From NCBI GenBank assembly GCA_005884685.1, contig VBAH01000044.1:1-55956 (forward strand): DNA of 55,956 nt. Direction: 5' to 3'. Each line of letters opens with the position of its first letter. Position 1 is the first letter of the stretch. A model generated the notes under the pieces. It was not told the origin of the DNA, searched no databases, and saw nothing but the letters and a program-made list of their open reading frames with translations. The translations under genes were made by a program, and so were the position numbers. Source of the stretch: Alphaproteobacteria bacterium. GTDB taxonomy: Bacteria > Pseudomonadota > Alphaproteobacteria > Rhizobiales > Xanthobacteraceae. Below are positions 9,624-18,898 of this stretch, piece by piece.

Positions 9624-12269
9624 TCAACTCGCTTCGAGAGAACGATCCACGATGTCGCGCAGGTCGCGCGAGAGATTTTGCGCCGCAGCGACACGGCGCA
9701 ATGCGGTTTCGGCGCGCGCGCGGCGCGACGGCTCGAGCGCGCGCCACGAGCGGTACGCGGTGGTCAGCCGGGCGGCGACCTGCGGGTTCCTCGGATCGAG
9801 TTCGAGCACGGTGTCAGCGAGGAATTCGAAGCCGGCGCCGTCGGCGCGATTAAACTGGGTCGGGTTGTTTTGCGCGAAGCCGCCGATAAGGGCGCGCACG
9901 CGATTGGGGTTGCCGAGCGAGAAGGCAGCATGCGCGGTAAGCATGCGGACGCGCTCGAGCGTCGCAGCTTCCGGGATCGCGGCTTGCAGCGCCAGCCATT
10001 TGTCGGTGATCAGCGGATTGCCCGAATAGCGCCGGTAGAAATCGTCGAGCGCCGCCTGGCGTTCCGGAACCGGGTGCACCGACAACGTCGCGAGCGCCGC
10101 CATGCGGTCCGTCATGTTGGTCGCCTGGTGGTACTGGCGCGCCGCAAGCGCGATCGCGGACGCACCCGCGGCGGCCAGGAGATCGAGGCAGATATTCTTC
10201 AGTGCGCGCCGCCCGGCGCTCGCGGCATCCGGGCTGTAGGGTCCGTCGTCCTGCGTACGCCGATAAGTCTCGCGGAGTTGCGGTCCGAGCCGCGTGCCGA
10301 TAGCGCCGCGCAGCCGCGCGCGCGCCGCAAAGATCGCATCCGGATCGACGTCACGGCCAATATCGCGAGCGATGTCCGCTTCGCTCGGCATGGTCAGCAT
10401 GAGCGCGACGAAGGCGGGCTCGATCGCGTCGTCTGCCATGACGGCTGCGAGCGCCGCGATCAGACCTTCGTCGTCGCGCGGCGGACGTCCGGCCCGGATC
10501 GCCGCGACATTGTCGGCGAGCAGCGTGTTCGCCAGCGACTGCACCGCCTGCCAGCGGTTGAACGGATCGGAATCGTGCGCGGCGAGGAACTTCAGGTCCT
10601 CGGCCGCCACGTTCGACGTGACCTTGATCGGCGCCGAGAAGCCCCGATTGAGCGAGAGCACGGGCCGTTGCGGCACGCCGGCGAACTCGAATGTTTGAGA
10701 CGGCTGCGTTACGCTCAACACGCCGCGTACCACCGGCCGCCCGTCGTCCAGCGACAGCGACATGTCGCGTCCGTCGGCGCCGACCAGTCCGAGCGCGAGC
10801 GGGATCACCATCGGCTCCTTCACCGGCTGCCCCGGCGTCGGCGGCAGCGTCTGCGTCAACTCAAGCCGATAGGTTTGCGCAGCCGCGTCGTAACTGCCGT
10901 TCGCCGTCACCTCGGGCGTGCCAGCCTGGGCGTACCAACGCATGAACTGGGTAAGATCGGTGCCGTTCGCGTCGGCGAAGCACTGGACGAATTGATCGAC
11001 GGTCGCGGCGTGGCCATCGTGGCGGGTAAAATAGAGGTCGATGCCCTTGCGAAAACCACCCGGCCCGAGCAGCGTCTTGAGCATCCGCACGACTTCCGCG
11101 CCCTTCTCGTAGACAGTCGCCGTGTAGAAATTGCTGATCTCGTTGTAGACCGCCGGCCGCACCGGATGGGCGAGAGGGCCCGCATCCTCGACAAACTGCT
11201 GTGCGCGCAGGGCGCGCACATCGGCGATGCGCTTGACCGGGCGCGAGCGCTGGTCGGAGGTGAACTCCTGATCGCGGAAGACGGTGAGGCCTTCCTTCAG
11301 GCAAAGCTGAAACCAGTCGCGGCAGGTGATGCGGTTGCCGGTCCAGTTATGGAAGTATTCGTGCGCGATGACCGCCTCGATGCTCGCGTAGTCGGCGTCG
11401 GTCGCGCTGTCGGGGCTGGCCAGCACCAGCTTGTCGTTGAAGACATTGAGCCCTTTGTTCTCCATCGCCCCCATGTTGAAGTCGGACACCGCGACGATCA
11501 TGAAAATGTCGAGGTCGTATTCGCGTCCGAACGCTTCCTCGTCCCAGCGCATCGAGCGTTTGAGCGAGTCCATCGCCCACGCGACACGATCTTCCTTGCC
11601 CGGTTCGACATAGATGCGGAGCGTGACGTTGCGCCCGGACATCGTGACGAACTCGTCTTCGACGCAGGCGAGGTTGCCGCCGACCAGCGCAAACAGGTAG
11701 GCCGGCTTGGGGAACGGGTCATGCCAGACCGCGAAGTGCCGCGTGGTGCCGGGGACGTCGCCCGCTTCAATGAGATTGCCGTTCGAGAGCAGCACCGCTG
11801 CTTCGCTTTTCTCGGCCTCGATGCGCGTGGTGTAGACCGCCATCACGTCAGGACGGTCCGGAAAATAGGTGATGCGGCGGAAACCCTCCGCCTCGCACTG
11901 CGTGCAGTAGGTACCGCTCGACCGATAGAGGCCCATCAACTGCGTGTTGGCCGAGGGGTCGACCAGCGTTTCGATCTGCAGATAGCAGGTGCCGGCAGGC
12001 GGCTGCGGAATGGTGAGGCTGTCCGGCGTTGCGATATAGCCGTCAGGACGGATGACCTGGCCATCGAGCTTGAGCGACGTGAGCGTGAGCCCGTCGCCGT
12101 CGAGCATGATCGGCGCCGGCGCCGTTTGCGGATTGGGCGACATCTTGAGCGTCGCGCGCACTGTGGTCGCGCTCGGATGCAGGGAAACATCGAGTTCCAC
12201 GGTTTCAACCAGCCAGTCCGGCGGGCGATACTGGTCAAGGCGGACGGGGCGGGCCTGTTCGGTTCGCAT
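9624..12269 (-). CDS. pepN: Aminopeptidase N (M1 zinc metallopeptidase)
   Basis: This 881-residue M1 peptidase removes N-terminal amino acids from peptides in the cytoplasm. The substrate-binding 'GAMENKGLNVFN' is followed by the zinc motif H303-E-Y-F-H307 and the third ligand E326 after 18 residues. A Tyr-containing segment and a C-terminal helical domain of about 400 residues complete the usual bacterial PepN layout. Start 12269 gives 'MRTEQARPVRLDQYRPPDW', where homology begins; upstream in-frame codons run across the neighbouring divergent gene. The 114-base gap to the divergent binding-protein gene probably holds both promoters. Confidence 0.96.
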   Translation of the reverse strand: MRTEQARPVRLDQYRPPDWLVETVELDVSLHPSATTVRATLKMSPNPQTAPAPIMLDGDGLTLTSLKLDGQVIRPDGYIATPDSLTIPQPPAGTCYLQIETLVDPSANTQLMGLYRSSGTYCTQCEAEGFRRITYFPDRPDVMAVYTTRIEAEKSEAAVLLSNGNLIEAGDVPGTTRHFAVWHDPFPKPAYLFALVGGNLACVEDEFVTMSGRNVTLRIYVEPGKEDRVAWAMDSLKRSMRWDEEAFGREYDLDIFMIVAVSDFNMGAMENKGLNVFNDKLVLASPDSATDADYASIEAVIAHEYFHNWTGNRITCRDWFQLCLKEGLTVFRDQEFTSDQRSRPVKRIADVRALRAQQFVEDAGPLAHPVRPAVYNEISNFYTATVYEKGAEVVRMLKTLLGPGGFRKGIDLYFTRHDGHAATVDQFVQCFADANGTDLTQFMRWYAQAGTPEVTANGSYDAAAQTYRLELTQTLPPTPGQPVKEPMVIPLALGLVGADGRDMSLSLDDGRPVVRGVLSVTQPSQTFEFAGVPQRPVLSLNRGFSAPIKVTSNVAAEDLKFLAAHDSDPFNRWQAVQSLANTLLADNVAAIRAGRPPRDDEGLIAALAAVMADDAIEPAFVALMLTMPSEADIARDIGRDVDPDAIFAARARLRGAIGTRLGPQLRETYRRTQDDGPYSPDAASAGRRALKNICLDLLAAAGASAIALAARQYHQATNMTDRMAALATLSVHPVPERQAALDDFYRRYSGNPLITDKWLALQAAIPEAATLERVRMLTAHAAFSLGNPNRVRALIGGFAQNNPTQFNRADGAGFEFLADTVLELDPRNPQVAARLTTAYRSWRALEPSRRARAETALRRVAAAQNLSRDLRDIVDRSLEAS

Positions 12270-12383
12270 GGTTATTATGATCTCGGATTCGGCGGGAGCG
12301 CTGGTGTAGAATGGCGACGGGGCAATAAAAAGGCCTGCGGCTCTGAAAGCCCGCGGGCGGGGAAACGGAGTGGGAGGACGTCC

Positions 12384-13337
12384 ATGAAAAGCATCCGCAG
12401 TCTGCTGCTCGGAATCGTCGCGCTGTTTGCGGCGTGCACTGTCGGCGCGACGCAGGATTACCCGAACCAGCGTGTCACGATCATCGTGCCGTTCGGTGCC
12501 GGCAGCGTCACCGACATCATGGCGCGCATCATTGCGGACGATCTCGCCAAACGCTGGGGACAGCAGGTGATCGTGGAGAATCGCGCGGGCCTGCCGGGCA
12601 CGGTAGCCGCGGCCAAGGCGCCGCCCGACGGTTACACGCTCATGCTCACCTCGAACGGCCACACCGTCGCGGGGCTCGTCAACAAGAACCTGTCGTTCGA
12701 TCCGATCAAGGACTTTGCCGGCATCACGCGCGTGAGTTCAGCGCCGCTTTATCTGATTACCAACCCCGAGTTGCCCCCGCGCAATCTCAAGGACCTCATC
12801 GCGCTCGCGAAGTCCAAGCCGGGTCAGCTCAACTTCTCTTCGCCCGGGCTTGCCAGCACGACCTTCATCGCGGGCGCCCTGTTCCGCAAGGCGGCCGGCC
12901 TCGATCTCGTCCACGTGCCGTTCAAGAGCGCGCCCGATGCCGTGACGGCGGTGATCCGCGGTGACGCGCATATGTATTTCGCGCCGATCAACCTGTCGAA
13001 GGACATGGCCGAAGCCGGCAAGGTGATCACCATCGCCTCGGCGACGGCGAAGCGTCTGCCCGAAATGCCGGATACGCCGACGATGACGGAAGCCGGACTG
13101 CCCTTCGTGTATGATTCCTGGTTCGGCCTGATGACGCAGGCAGCCGTGCCGCGTCCGATCGTGCAGAAGATCAACAAGGATGTGACCGACTCGCTGAAGA
13201 GCCCGGAGGTCGCGGCCAAGCTGAAGGCGCAGTTCGTGATTCCGGTTACCGATACGCCCGAGGAGTTCGACAAGATCATTCAGACCGAGACCGCGCATCT
13301 CGCCGAGATCTTCAAGGAGGCCAAGGTCGGCAACTAG
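12384..13337 (+). CDS. Tripartite tricarboxylate transporter-type binding protein (TctC/Bug family)
   Basis: This 317-residue exported solute-binding protein has the signal peptide 'MKSIRSLLLGIVALFAACTV'. It then shows the Bug-family opening 'YPNQRVTIIVPFGAGSVTDI', plus 'VIVENRAGLPGTVAA' and 'HVPFKSAPDAVTAVIRGD'. Bug proteins usually bind carboxylates for a TctAB permease, but no tctA or tctB lies nearby, so it is an orphan, which is common in this family. GGGAGG sits 6-8 bases before the ATG and fixes the start. Ligand unknown. Confidence 0.92.
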   Translation: MKSIRSLLLGIVALFAACTVGATQDYPNQRVTIIVPFGAGSVTDIMARIIADDLAKRWGQQVIVENRAGLPGTVAAAKAPPDGYTLMLTSNGHTVAGLVNKNLSFDPIKDFAGITRVSSAPLYLITNPELPPRNLKDLIALAKSKPGQLNFSSPGLASTTFIAGALFRKAAGLDLVHVPFKSAPDAVTAVIRGDAHMYFAPINLSKDMAEAGKVITIASATAKRLPEMPDTPTMTEAGLPFVYDSWFGLMTQAAVPRPIVQKINKDVTDSLKSPEVAAKLKAQFVIPVTDTPEEFDKIIQTETAHLAEIFKEAKVGN

Positions 13338-13371
13338 CGCGCCGCGCGGCGCTGGTGCGAAAGTCGGAGGA

Positions 13372-13608
13372 TCAACGCCGCGATCGGGCCACCACCGGCA
13401 CGATGTTCTGATTGGAGGCCGCCGGGCTGTGCGCGAGGCCGGAGCCTTCGTCCAGCCTGCGCAGATGCGCCTCGAGTTCCGCGATGCGCTCGTTCAGCGC
13501 CTCGATTTCCTTGGCGGCGAGCTTCATGAGCTGCGCGGTCTGATGCCAGCCCTCGTCCTGCAGGTAGCCGTGGCTCTCCAGCAGCATCGTGATCAGGGAA
13601 GGCGGCAT
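13372..13608 (-). CDS. Small coiled-coil hypothetical protein
   Basis: This 78-residue protein has a central heptad-like helix, 'MKLAAKEIEALNERIAELEAHLRRL' in shortened view (about residues 28-52), predicted to form a coiled coil. A low-complexity tail follows. There is no signal peptide or membrane segment. It lies convergent to the Bug-family gene and upstream of a CDF transporter in the same strand direction. The even heptad spacing and lack of a better competing frame support a real gene, but I do not recognise a family. Confidence 0.55.
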   Translation of the reverse strand: MPPSLITMLLESHGYLQDEGWHQTAQLMKLAAKEIEALNERIAELEAHLRRLDEGSGLAHSPAASNQNIVPVVARSRR

Positions 13609-13726
13609 GGTGCCCCGCGGCCGTTCGAACGCAGCAACACAAGCACTGCGAGCTATCGAGTGTCACGAAAACAACAGGATGCGGGGCGGGCCACAAGCGT
13701 CAATTCGACTTTCACGTTTCATGAGA

Positions 13727-15097
13727 TCAAGGCAGCGGCTCCGCATGCCCGATCACGCGCTTGATGGTGGGGAATTGGCGCCGCAGCGCGCGCTCCACGT
13801 CGTCCACCTTTTCGTGTGCGTCCTGCACCGTGAGCATCGGGTCGACGCGGCAATGGAAATTGACGATCTCGCCCTCCGCGGTCTCGCGCACACGCACGTC
13901 GTGGATTTGCCCGACAAAGGCGATGTTCGCCGCAATCGCCGTCAGCGCGTTGCGCACCGCGGCGACGCGCTCGCTCGGCGCATCGCGTCCGGCCAGCCCC
14001 CACATCTGCAGCGGCTCGATGTGGGTCTCGATCTCGACCTCAGACCCGAGCTCTTCGGCAAGCGCCGCCTCAAGGCCGTCCGCGACGTCGTGGGCCGCCG
14101 CGAGCGACAGTTTTCCATCGACCTCCAGATCGAGCGAGATCGCAAGCCGCCCCTTGATCGCATGCACGGTAACGTGATGCACCGCGAGCGCACGATTGCG
14201 CGCGATCACCATCACGCGCTCCAGCACGGTTTCGTCGCTCGGCGCGCGCGGCTCGGTCGCGACGTCGACCTCGGCCTCCGGCAATTCGGCGCGGATCGCC
14301 CGGGTAAGCGCCGACTTGATTTCGGTGACGCGGTCAAGCGGCAGCGTGCGGCTGACCGCCACCACCAGATCGACGAACAGGGCAGGTCCGACCGAACGCG
14401 CGCGCACGCGGTCGATCGCGACGACGCCGGGAACGCGGCTCGCGATCTCCGAGATGCGCGCTGCCGCCCCTGCGGGCGCGGTGTCGGTCAGCGTTTCCAC
14501 GGTGCGCCGCCCGAGCCGCCAGCCGGCGATCAGAATGATCACGGCAACAATCAGCGCGGCGGCGGAATCCGCCCAGGGGTAGCCCAACGCGACGCCGGCG
14601 AGGCCCGCGAGAACCGCCGTCGAGGACCACATGTCGGAATCGAAGTGCAGCGCGTCGGCTTCGAGCGCGTGGCTCGTTGTCTCTTTCGCAGTCTTGTACA
14701 GGAGGCGCGCGCGCAGGAAATCGACGACGATCGACACGATCGTGACGCCGAACGCCCAGATCGTCGCTTCGACTGGATGGCCCGCCGCGCCCGCCAGCCG
14801 CTGGATGGCCTCCCAGATCACCACGGCCGAAAGCACGAACAGCAGACCCGTTGCGATCAGCGCGGTCACGCTCTCGACCTTGCCGTGACCGTATTGATGT
14901 TCCTCGTCGGCGGGCTTGCCGGAGATGCGCACGGCGTACCAGGTCATCACCGTGGCGACGAAATCGAGCGCCGAGTGTGCGGCTTCCGACAGCAACGCGA
15001 GCGACCCGGAGAACAGGCCGACAATCGCCTTGGCGATCGTCAGCCCGCCGGAGGCCACGATCGAAGTTAGCGCGACGCGCTCTTTGGTGTCCTGCAT
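13727..15097 (-). CDS. Cation diffusion facilitator metal transporter with three C-terminal domains
   Basis: This protein exports divalent metals from the cytoplasm in exchange for protons. Six membrane helices occupy about residues 10-195. Each half contributes the metal site HxxxD: H41/D45 in 'HSALD' and H151/D155 in 'HFDSD'. The usual CDF has one C-terminal ferredoxin-like ZT domain and about 300 residues. This one has 456 residues and three such units in tandem, about 212-284, 290-363 and 376-454, each ending in a 'TEP', 'IEP' or 'AEP' turn. Metal specificity cannot be read from the sequence. It follows directly, on the same strand, the nitronate monooxygenase-like gene's neighbour region. 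Confidence 0.9.
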   Translation of the reverse strand: MQDTKERVALTSIVASGGLTIAKAIVGLFSGSLALLSEAAHSALDFVATVMTWYAVRISGKPADEEHQYGHGKVESVTALIATGLLFVLSAVVIWEAIQRLAGAAGHPVEATIWAFGVTIVSIVVDFLRARLLYKTAKETTSHALEADALHFDSDMWSSTAVLAGLAGVALGYPWADSAAALIVAVIILIAGWRLGRRTVETLTDTAPAGAAARISEIASRVPGVVAIDRVRARSVGPALFVDLVVAVSRTLPLDRVTEIKSALTRAIRAELPEAEVDVATEPRAPSDETVLERVMVIARNRALAVHHVTVHAIKGRLAISLDLEVDGKLSLAAAHDVADGLEAALAEELGSEVEIETHIEPLQMWGLAGRDAPSERVAAVRNALTAIAANIAFVGQIHDVRVRETAEGEIVNFHCRVDPMLTVQDAHEKVDDVERALRRQFPTIKRVIGHAEPLP

Positions 15098-15103
15098 GTC
15101 GCC

Positions 15104-16072
15104 TCAGGCGGCGCGAGATTGCGCAATCTCCGCCGCGGCCTCGCCCATCGCCTCGCGATATTCGCGCACCAGCCGCGCACACAATTCTGCCGTCGACGGC
15201 ACATCGTCGATGCTGCCGACGCCCTGGCCGGCCGACCACACGTTTTTCCACGCGCGCGTCTCGTGATCGAGATTGAGCTGTTTGGTCGTCGCCGCCAGAT
15301 CGATATCCGTGGCCCCCGCGGCATCGATGCTCGGGCGCAGGAAATTGCCGTGCACGCCACTGATCGCGGCGGTGTAGACGATGTCGTTGGCGTTGGTCTC
15401 GACGATCATGTCCTTGAAACCCTGCGCCGCCATGCTTTCGCGGGTCGCGATGAAGCGCGTGCCGAGATAGGCCAGATCAGCCCCGAGCATGCGCGCGGCC
15501 GCGATATGGCGGCCAGTCGACATCACGCCGGAGAGCAGAATCGTCTTGGGAAAGAACCGGCGGATCTCCGGGATCAGTGCGAACGGACTGAGCAGGCCCG
15601 CGTGGCCGCCCGCCCCCGCGCACACCGCAATCAGCCCGTCGACGCCGGCCTCCGCCGCCTTGCGCGCATGACGCATGTTGATCACGTCGTGAAATACCAG
15701 CCCGCCGTAGCCTTGCACCGCGCCGACCAGCTCCCTGACGGCGCCGAGCGATGTGATGATGAGCGGTACCTTGTGCCTGATGGAAATTTCCAGGTCGGCC
15801 TGCAGGCGCGGGTTGCTCTTGTGCACAATCAGATTCACGCCGAACGGCGCGGTTGGGCGGCCGGTCTCACGCTCGATGCGGTCGAGCCGCTCGCTGATTT
15901 CGACGAGCCATGACTCGTAATCGGCACTGCTGCGCCGGTTCAGCGCCGGAAACGTGCCGATGATGCCCGCGCGGCAGGCTTCCACCACCAAATCCGGATT
16001 GGAGACAAGGAACATCGGCGCCGCGACCGCCGGGATCGACAGACGGCCGTGAAGCTGGGCGGGGAGTGGCAC
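15104..16072 (-). CDS. Nitronate monooxygenase family flavoprotein
   Basis: This 322-residue TIM-barrel FMN enzyme of the 2-nitropropane dioxygenase family would oxidise alkyl nitronates. The start 'LSIPAVAAPMFLVSNPDLV', the FMN-binding region 'VCAGAGGHAGLLSPFALIPEI' and 'LGADLAYLGTRFIATRES' are typical. The GTG start at 16072 is preceded by AAAGGA. It sits 21 bases after a luciferase-like monooxygenase gene on the same strand, so the two are probably co-transcribed; the following CDF gene starts 6 bases after its stop. Related enoyl reductases share the fold, so the substrate is uncertain. Confidence 0.88.
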   Translation of the reverse strand: MPLPAQLHGRLSIPAVAAPMFLVSNPDLVVEACRAGIIGTFPALNRRSSADYESWLVEISERLDRIERETGRPTAPFGVNLIVHKSNPRLQADLEISIRHKVPLIITSLGAVRELVGAVQGYGGLVFHDVINMRHARKAAEAGVDGLIAVCAGAGGHAGLLSPFALIPEIRRFFPKTILLSGVMSTGRHIAAARMLGADLAYLGTRFIATRESMAAQGFKDMIVETNANDIVYTAAISGVHGNFLRPSIDAAGATDIDLAATTKQLNLDHETRAWKNVWSAGQGVGSIDDVPSTAELCARLVREYREAMGEAAAEIAQSRAA

Positions 16073-16093
16073 GAGGCGGTCCTTTCGTGAAAG

Positions 16094-17119
16094 TTATTCG
16101 GCGGCGACGGGCGCTTTCGCGCTGAGATGCGGCATCACCTGTTCGGCGAACAGCTCGATCGAGCGGCGCGCCTCGCCGTACGTGATGTCGCCGAACGCGA
16201 AACGGCACGCGATGTAGTTCACGCCGGATTCATCGACCTGCGCCTGCAGCTGGTCGGCCACGGTGCGGGGCGAGCCCGCGATCATGCGCCCACCTGCGCC
16301 GTCACCGTCGAACTCCGAAGGATAGCTCACGCCGGGCAGCTGGGTGCCATGCTCCAGCCAAAGCTTCATGAAGCTCGTGTACCAGCCACGATAGCCGCGC
16401 CGCGCAATGGTGAGCGCCGCATCATCAGTGTCGGCCACCACAACGTGACGAGCAAACCCGAGCTTCGGACGTGTCGGACCGCCCGGATAGAGCGACCAAT
16501 AATGCTCGACCAATTTTCGCGCTGCGCTCGCCGGCATGTTGGTCACGATGTTCATGCCGGCGCGCGCGGGGCGTTCGGTGTTTTGCGGGGCGCCGACGCC
16601 GTACCACAGCGGCGGGTGCGGCTTCTGCAGCGGCTCCAGCACCAGCGGCACGTTCTTGAAGCGGTAGAACTCGCCTTGGTAATCGAGCGTGCGGCTCTGC
16701 AGGCCGCGCATCAGCACGTCGAACGCTTCGACGAACATGTGCCCGAGCTTCTCCGGATCGAGGCCGTAGAAACCCACCTCGATGGGCGAAATGCCCTTGC
16801 CGACGCCGAACTGGAACCTGCCGCCGCTCATCTGATCGAGCATGCAGATTTCCTCGATCAGCCGGATCGGGTGATAGAGCGGCAGCGTGTAGACCAGCGG
16901 GCCGAAGTTCAGGCGCCTGGTGCGCTGCGCGACGGCCGACAGGAACACGCTCGGTGAAGGCGCCATGCCAAGCGGCGTCGAATGGTGCTCGGCCACCTGG
17001 TAGCAGTAGAAACCCAGCCGGTCGTACAGCTCGGTGAGCTTCAGCCGATCCTCATAGAAATCGCGCAGCGGCGCGCCGGAGGCATCCAGGTGGTCGAAGA
17101 CGCCGAACGCCAAGGTCAT
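16094..17119 (-). CDS. Luciferase-like (LLM class) flavin-dependent monooxygenase
   Basis: This 341-residue bacterial luciferase-fold oxidoreductase has 'MTLAFGVFDHLDASG' at the start, 'AEHHSTPLGMAPSPSVFLSA', and the flavin-region 'GRFQFGVGKGISPIEV'. Such enzymes use reduced FMN and oxygen to oxidise aldehydes, sulfonates or polyketide-like substrates. Start 17119 is chosen because the family fold begins there; the longer reading would translate through the palindromic repeat. It lies between the repeat element and nitronate monooxygenase, suggesting a small catabolic operon. Confidence 0.88.
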   Translation of the reverse strand: MTLAFGVFDHLDASGAPLRDFYEDRLKLTELYDRLGFYCYQVAEHHSTPLGMAPSPSVFLSAVAQRTRRLNFGPLVYTLPLYHPIRLIEEICMLDQMSGGRFQFGVGKGISPIEVGFYGLDPEKLGHMFVEAFDVLMRGLQSRTLDYQGEFYRFKNVPLVLEPLQKPHPPLWYGVGAPQNTERPARAGMNIVTNMPASAARKLVEHYWSLYPGGPTRPKLGFARHVVVADTDDAALTIARRGYRGWYTSFMKLWLEHGTQLPGVSYPSEFDGDGAGGRMIAGSPRTVADQLQAQVDESGVNYIACRFAFGDITYGEARRSIELFAEQVMPHLSAKAPVAAE

Positions 17120-17143
17120 TGATGATCCCGCCCAGCCCTCAAC

Positions 17144-17264
17144 TTCGTCATGCCCGGCCATAAGCCCGTCGAAGACGGGCGTAAACGCCCTGATGGCCGG
17201 GCATCCACGTCTTTTCCGCAGAAAGCAAGACGTGGATGGCCGGGTCAAGCCCGGCCATGACGAA
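17144..17264. repeat. 121-bp nested palindromic intergenic repeat (REP-like)
   Basis: TTCGTCATG (17144-17152) and CATGACGAA (17256-17264) form the outer arms. GGCCGGG/CCCGGCC blocks lie inside, and ATCCACGTCTT pairs perfectly with AAGACGTGGAT in the centre. The whole element folds on itself and fills the gap between two minus-strand genes. It resembles the dispersed palindromic repeats of Bradyrhizobium-type genomes. Confidence 0.75.
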
Positions 17265-17266
17265 TG

Positions 17267-18037
17267 TCACTCGACAATCGCCACCGCGCGCGTCCATCCC
17301 GCCGAGGCCTTCTCGATCTTCACCGGAAAGCACGCGACCTTGAAGCCGTGATCCGGCAGCGCATCGAGGTTGGAGAGCTTCTCCATGTGGCAATAGCCGA
17401 TCTCGCGGCCGGCCTTATGGCCCTCCCAGATGATGCTCGCGTCGCCGGTCTCCTTGTAGCGCTTCGCCGTGTAGCTGAACGGCGCGTCCCAGCTCCACGC
17501 ATTCGTGCCGGTGACGCGGATGCCCTGCTTGAGCAGAAAGAGCGTCGCCTCGCGCCCCATGCCGCAACCGGTATCGAGGAAGTCAGGCTGGCCGTAGGCT
17601 TTGCCGGCGGAGGTATTCACCAGCACGATGTCGAGCGGCTTGAGCTGATAGTTCAGCCGGTCGAGCTCGCGCTTCACGTCGTCGGCAGTGCAGACGTAGC
17701 CGTCCGGTTTGCTCCGGAAGTCGAGCTTCACCGCGTCGTTGAAGCACCACTCGAGCGGCACCTGGTCGATCGTCAGCGCCGGCTTGCCGTTATCCATCGT
17801 GGGATGGAAGTGGTACGGCGCATCGAGATGCGTGCCGTTGTGGGTCGAGATCGCGACATTCTCCACTGCCGGCCCCGCGCCGTCGGGAAGCTGATCGATC
17901 GGCACGCCGAACACCTGGTGGAAATTCTCCGCGCCGGCCTTGTGATCGACGTAGCTGATCTGCGGCAGCATATAGGGCGGATCGGAGGCGATCCCGGCCT
18001 TGAGGGCGACCGAAATATCGATGATCCGGCGCGGCAT
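17267..18037 (-). CDS. Cyclase/kynurenine-formamidase-like metal hydrolase
   Basis: This 256-residue protein belongs to the cyclase family that includes KynB and isatin hydrolase. The metal motif 'STHNGTHLDAPYHFH' gives H66, H70, D72 and H76. The conserved 'VLVNTSAGKAYGQPDFLDTGCGM' follows. These enzymes hydrolyse cyclic amides, formamides or lactones. No kyn genes lie nearby, so a tryptophan role is not supported. It precedes the two flavin monooxygenases on the same strand, separated only by the palindromic repeat, so the three may form one degradation unit. Confidence 0.88.
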   Translation of the reverse strand: MPRRIIDISVALKAGIASDPPYMLPQISYVDHKAGAENFHQVFGVPIDQLPDGAGPAVENVAISTHNGTHLDAPYHFHPTMDNGKPALTIDQVPLEWCFNDAVKLDFRSKPDGYVCTADDVKRELDRLNYQLKPLDIVLVNTSAGKAYGQPDFLDTGCGMGREATLFLLKQGIRVTGTNAWSWDAPFSYTAKRYKETGDASIIWEGHKAGREIGYCHMEKLSNLDALPDHGFKVACFPVKIEKASAGWTRAVAIVE

Positions 18038-18064
18038 GGGTTCCTCCGTTTCCTAGTTCCGCTC

Positions 18065-18084
18065 ATGCCCGCGAAGGCGGGCAT
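18065..18084. repeat. Short palindrome ATGCCCGC-GAAG-GCGGGCAT
   Basis: A perfect 8-bp inverted repeat with a 4-base loop lies between the ABC permease stop and the cyclase start on the minus strand. It is followed by a second GC-rich stretch with CGCATTCGCG. It looks like a dispersed intergenic palindrome rather than a terminator, because no T-run follows on either strand. Confidence 0.6.
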
Positions 18085-18136
18085 CCGGCTCTCCGGCCCG
18101 CGCATTCGCGGGGCGAGCGGAGATTATTAAGCGCAT

Positions 18137-18898
18137 TCAGTTCTTGAGGCGATAGCCGGTCTTGAAGATCCAGCCGACGATGCCGATGCAGACTGCAAGA
18201 AAGACCAGCGCCATCGCGAGGCTGACACCGATATGCACGTCGGAGGATTCGAAGAAGCTCCAGCGGAAGCCGCTCACCAGATAAACGATCGGATTGAACA
18301 GGGCGAGTTTCTGCCACAGCGGCGGCAACACGCCGATCGAATAGAAAGTGCCGCCGAGGAAGGTGAGCGGTGTGATGATCAAGAGGGGGATGACCTGCAG
18401 CTTCTCGAAGCCGTCGGCCCAGACCCCGATAATGAAGCCGAACAGGCTGAAGGTGATCGCGGTGAGCAGCAAGAATGCGATCATCCAGACCGGGTGCGCG
18501 ATGCGCAGCGGCACGAAGAATCCGGCCGTGAGCAGCACGATCAGCCCGAGGATGATCGACTTGGTCGCGGCCGCGCCGACGAAGCCGAGCACCATCTCGA
18601 TGTAGGACACCGGCGCGGACAGGTGCTCGTAGATCGTGCCGACGAAGCGCGGAAAGTAGATGCCGAACGAGGCGTTCGCGGTGCTTTGCGTCAGCAGCAT
18701 CAGCATGATCAGCCCCGGCACGATGAACGCGCCGTAGGAGATCCCGTCGATCTCGCTGATGCGCGAGCCGATCGCGGCACCGAACACCACGAAATAAAGC
18801 GAGGTCGAAATCACCGGCGACACGATGCTCTGCAGCAGCGTGCGGCCGGTGCGGGCCATTTCATACACGTAGATGGCGCGGATGGCGTAGAGGTTCAT
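18137..18898 (-). CDS. ABC-2 type exporter permease, YadH/NodJ-like
   Basis: This 253-residue protein has six membrane helices. It carries the ABC-2 features '[17 protein letters not shown]' after the second helix and '[17 protein letters not shown]' before the last ones. It forms the membrane part of a transporter with the ATPase encoded immediately upstream; the start overlaps the ATPase stop by 4 bases. YadGH/NodIJ-like systems export lipids, polysaccharide or lipo-oligosaccharides, but no nodulation genes are present to support a NodIJ role. Confidence 0.9.
   Translation of the reverse strand: MNLYAIRAIYVYEMARTGRTLLQSIVSPVISTSLYFVVFGAAIGSRISEIDGISYGAFIVPGLIMLMLLTQSTANASFGIYFPRFVGTIYEHLSAPVSYIEMVLGFVGAAATKSIILGLIVLLTAGFFVPLRIAHPVWMIAFLLLTAITFSLFGFIIGVWADGFEKLQVIPLLIITPLTFLGGTFYSIGVLPPLWQKLALFNPIVYLVSGFRWSFFESSDVHIGVSLAMALVFLAVCIGIVGWIFKTGYRLKN

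Noticed and set aside
9543-12383. Long plus-strand frame in front of the Bug-family binding protein
   Set aside because: It is antisense to pepN. The signal peptide and ribosome site place the real start at 12384.
12270-12662. 131-codon extension of pepN
   Set aside because: It overlaps the divergent binding-protein gene and has no homology-like features. M1 family similarity starts at 12269.
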